Source: Siphonodentalium dalli (Eukaryota; Mollusca; Scaphopoda; Gadilida; Siphonodentaliidae). Taken from it: a stretch of DNA of 64,000 nt. The position numbers and the translations under genes are program-made. Location of the stretch: positions 124,001 to 188,000 of the forward strand of contig CP136061.1 of assembly GCA_032622095.1 (NCBI GenBank). Reading direction: 5' to 3'. This document shows positions 63,311-64,000 of the stretch, one piece after another; within the stretch, counting starts at the first letter, position 1, and each line of letters starts with the position of its first letter. Below the pieces are notes generated by a model. That model saw only the letters and a program-made list of their open reading frames with translations. It did not search any database and had not been told where the DNA came from.

Positions 63311-64000
63311 GGAATTGGTATGAATTTCGCTAAAATATACTTTTTTATTTTCTAACTATATCCTTATAGAAATTTAGAAATAATCGATGATGGAAATGGG
63401 TATGATCATTACATAAGGTATTTTCTTCTAACTAGATCCAGAAACTGTCAACTTAATCCAAGATGGCTTCCAAGATGGCGGCCAATATACGATAATACTC
63501 AAATTTTACCCTTTTTCATCCAATTACGTTTCTGTCATGTAGAAGGTGAATGTAGTATACTAATTTGCTTCTTCCAATTAAATATTCGCCATGTTACGGC
63601 ACATTCATAGTAGTTGTCTTTCCGCAATGACTCAATATGCGAGTTCATATGACAATTATTTTCCAAATGAGCATCGTGAAAATTCGCCAAACATTATATT
63701 TGCACACGTCAACTAACATGTCCACAACAGGAGAACGATATCTCGTTGTTAGATATATGAATGAATGTACTCCGATTTAGTTTATCCGGAGTTATTAATA
63801 TCTCATTGTAATCGAGATGGCCGCCAATGTGGCGGAAATGGCGAAATTTGACATTAAAATAGATATATTTCCGAAATATATCACAGCGTGCAAGAAAGGT
63901 ACATACGCATATCATTATCATACATGGGCTTTCGGTGAGAAATATATCAAACTGAAATATATGTTCAAGCAAGTTAAATATATGAACTTGTGCCAAACTC
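63311..64000. other. Unassigned sequence to window end
   Basis: ATCCAAGATGGCTTCCAAGA followed by TGGCGGCCAA near 63456 and GATGGCCGCCAATGTGGCGG near 63815 echo the motif at the inner arms of the 6-kb palindrome. No gene recognised. Confidence 0.5.

Overview
This is an AT-rich animal nuclear window carrying one convincing host gene and a dense load of transposable elements. The long introns with GT..AG borders, the TTAA-flanked, hAT-like and Mutator-like non-autonomous elements, the roughly 160-bp unit repeats ending in GGACGGACGGAC tracts, and a decayed LINE all suggest a lophotrochozoan, most likely a bivalve mollusc. The species call is inference. A 100-bp run of N at 46016-46115 shows this is scaffolded assembly.

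The gene is a PAK1IP1 (p21-activated kinase 1-interacting protein 1; yeast Mak11 relative) orthologue on the minus strand. Eight exons could be joined by reading splice sites and phase: 35971-36136, 31907-32027, 28244-28371, 24323-24405, 14791-14853, 8717-8814, 7457-7565 and 3968-4348. Together they give 382 residues of continuous WD40-propeller protein followed by a lysine-rich tail. A short first exon of perhaps 25-35 residues was not found and should lie above 36136, possibly in the gap or outside the window.

The most striking structure is in intron 5. A 73-bp unit is repeated in tandem about 91 times between 16530 and 24369. The unit is not an unrelated satellite: it is the last 46 bp of exon 5 (24323-24405) plus the first 27 bp of the following intron, so each copy carries an intact 5' splice site (GAG|GTAAGT). 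The gene therefore carries about 90 surplus splice donors behind one acceptor. A 1172-bp hAT-like element with an 8-bp target duplication splits the array into 46 and 45 donor-bearing units.

Region by region: 1-3967 is 3' flank with small duplications. 3968-36136 is the gene, with introns filled by TTAA-flanked MITEs, foldback hairpins, 160-bp-unit elements, two hAT-like elements, a Mutator-like element and duplications. 36137-37650 holds a TTAA-flanked inverted-repeat element and an array of the GCGCTTAAGCGC palindrome. 37672-43711 is an imperfect 6-kb palindrome whose outer ~775 bp are nearly identical while the inner parts have diverged. 43712-47300 holds hairpin MITEs, the gap, a 264-bp duplication and simple repeats. 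47590-50075 is a 5'-truncated, frame-broken LINE on the minus strand. 50100-64000 is mostly dispersed repeats with a few unassigned coding-looking fragments. No bacterial-type gene, rRNA, tRNA or CRISPR was recognised.
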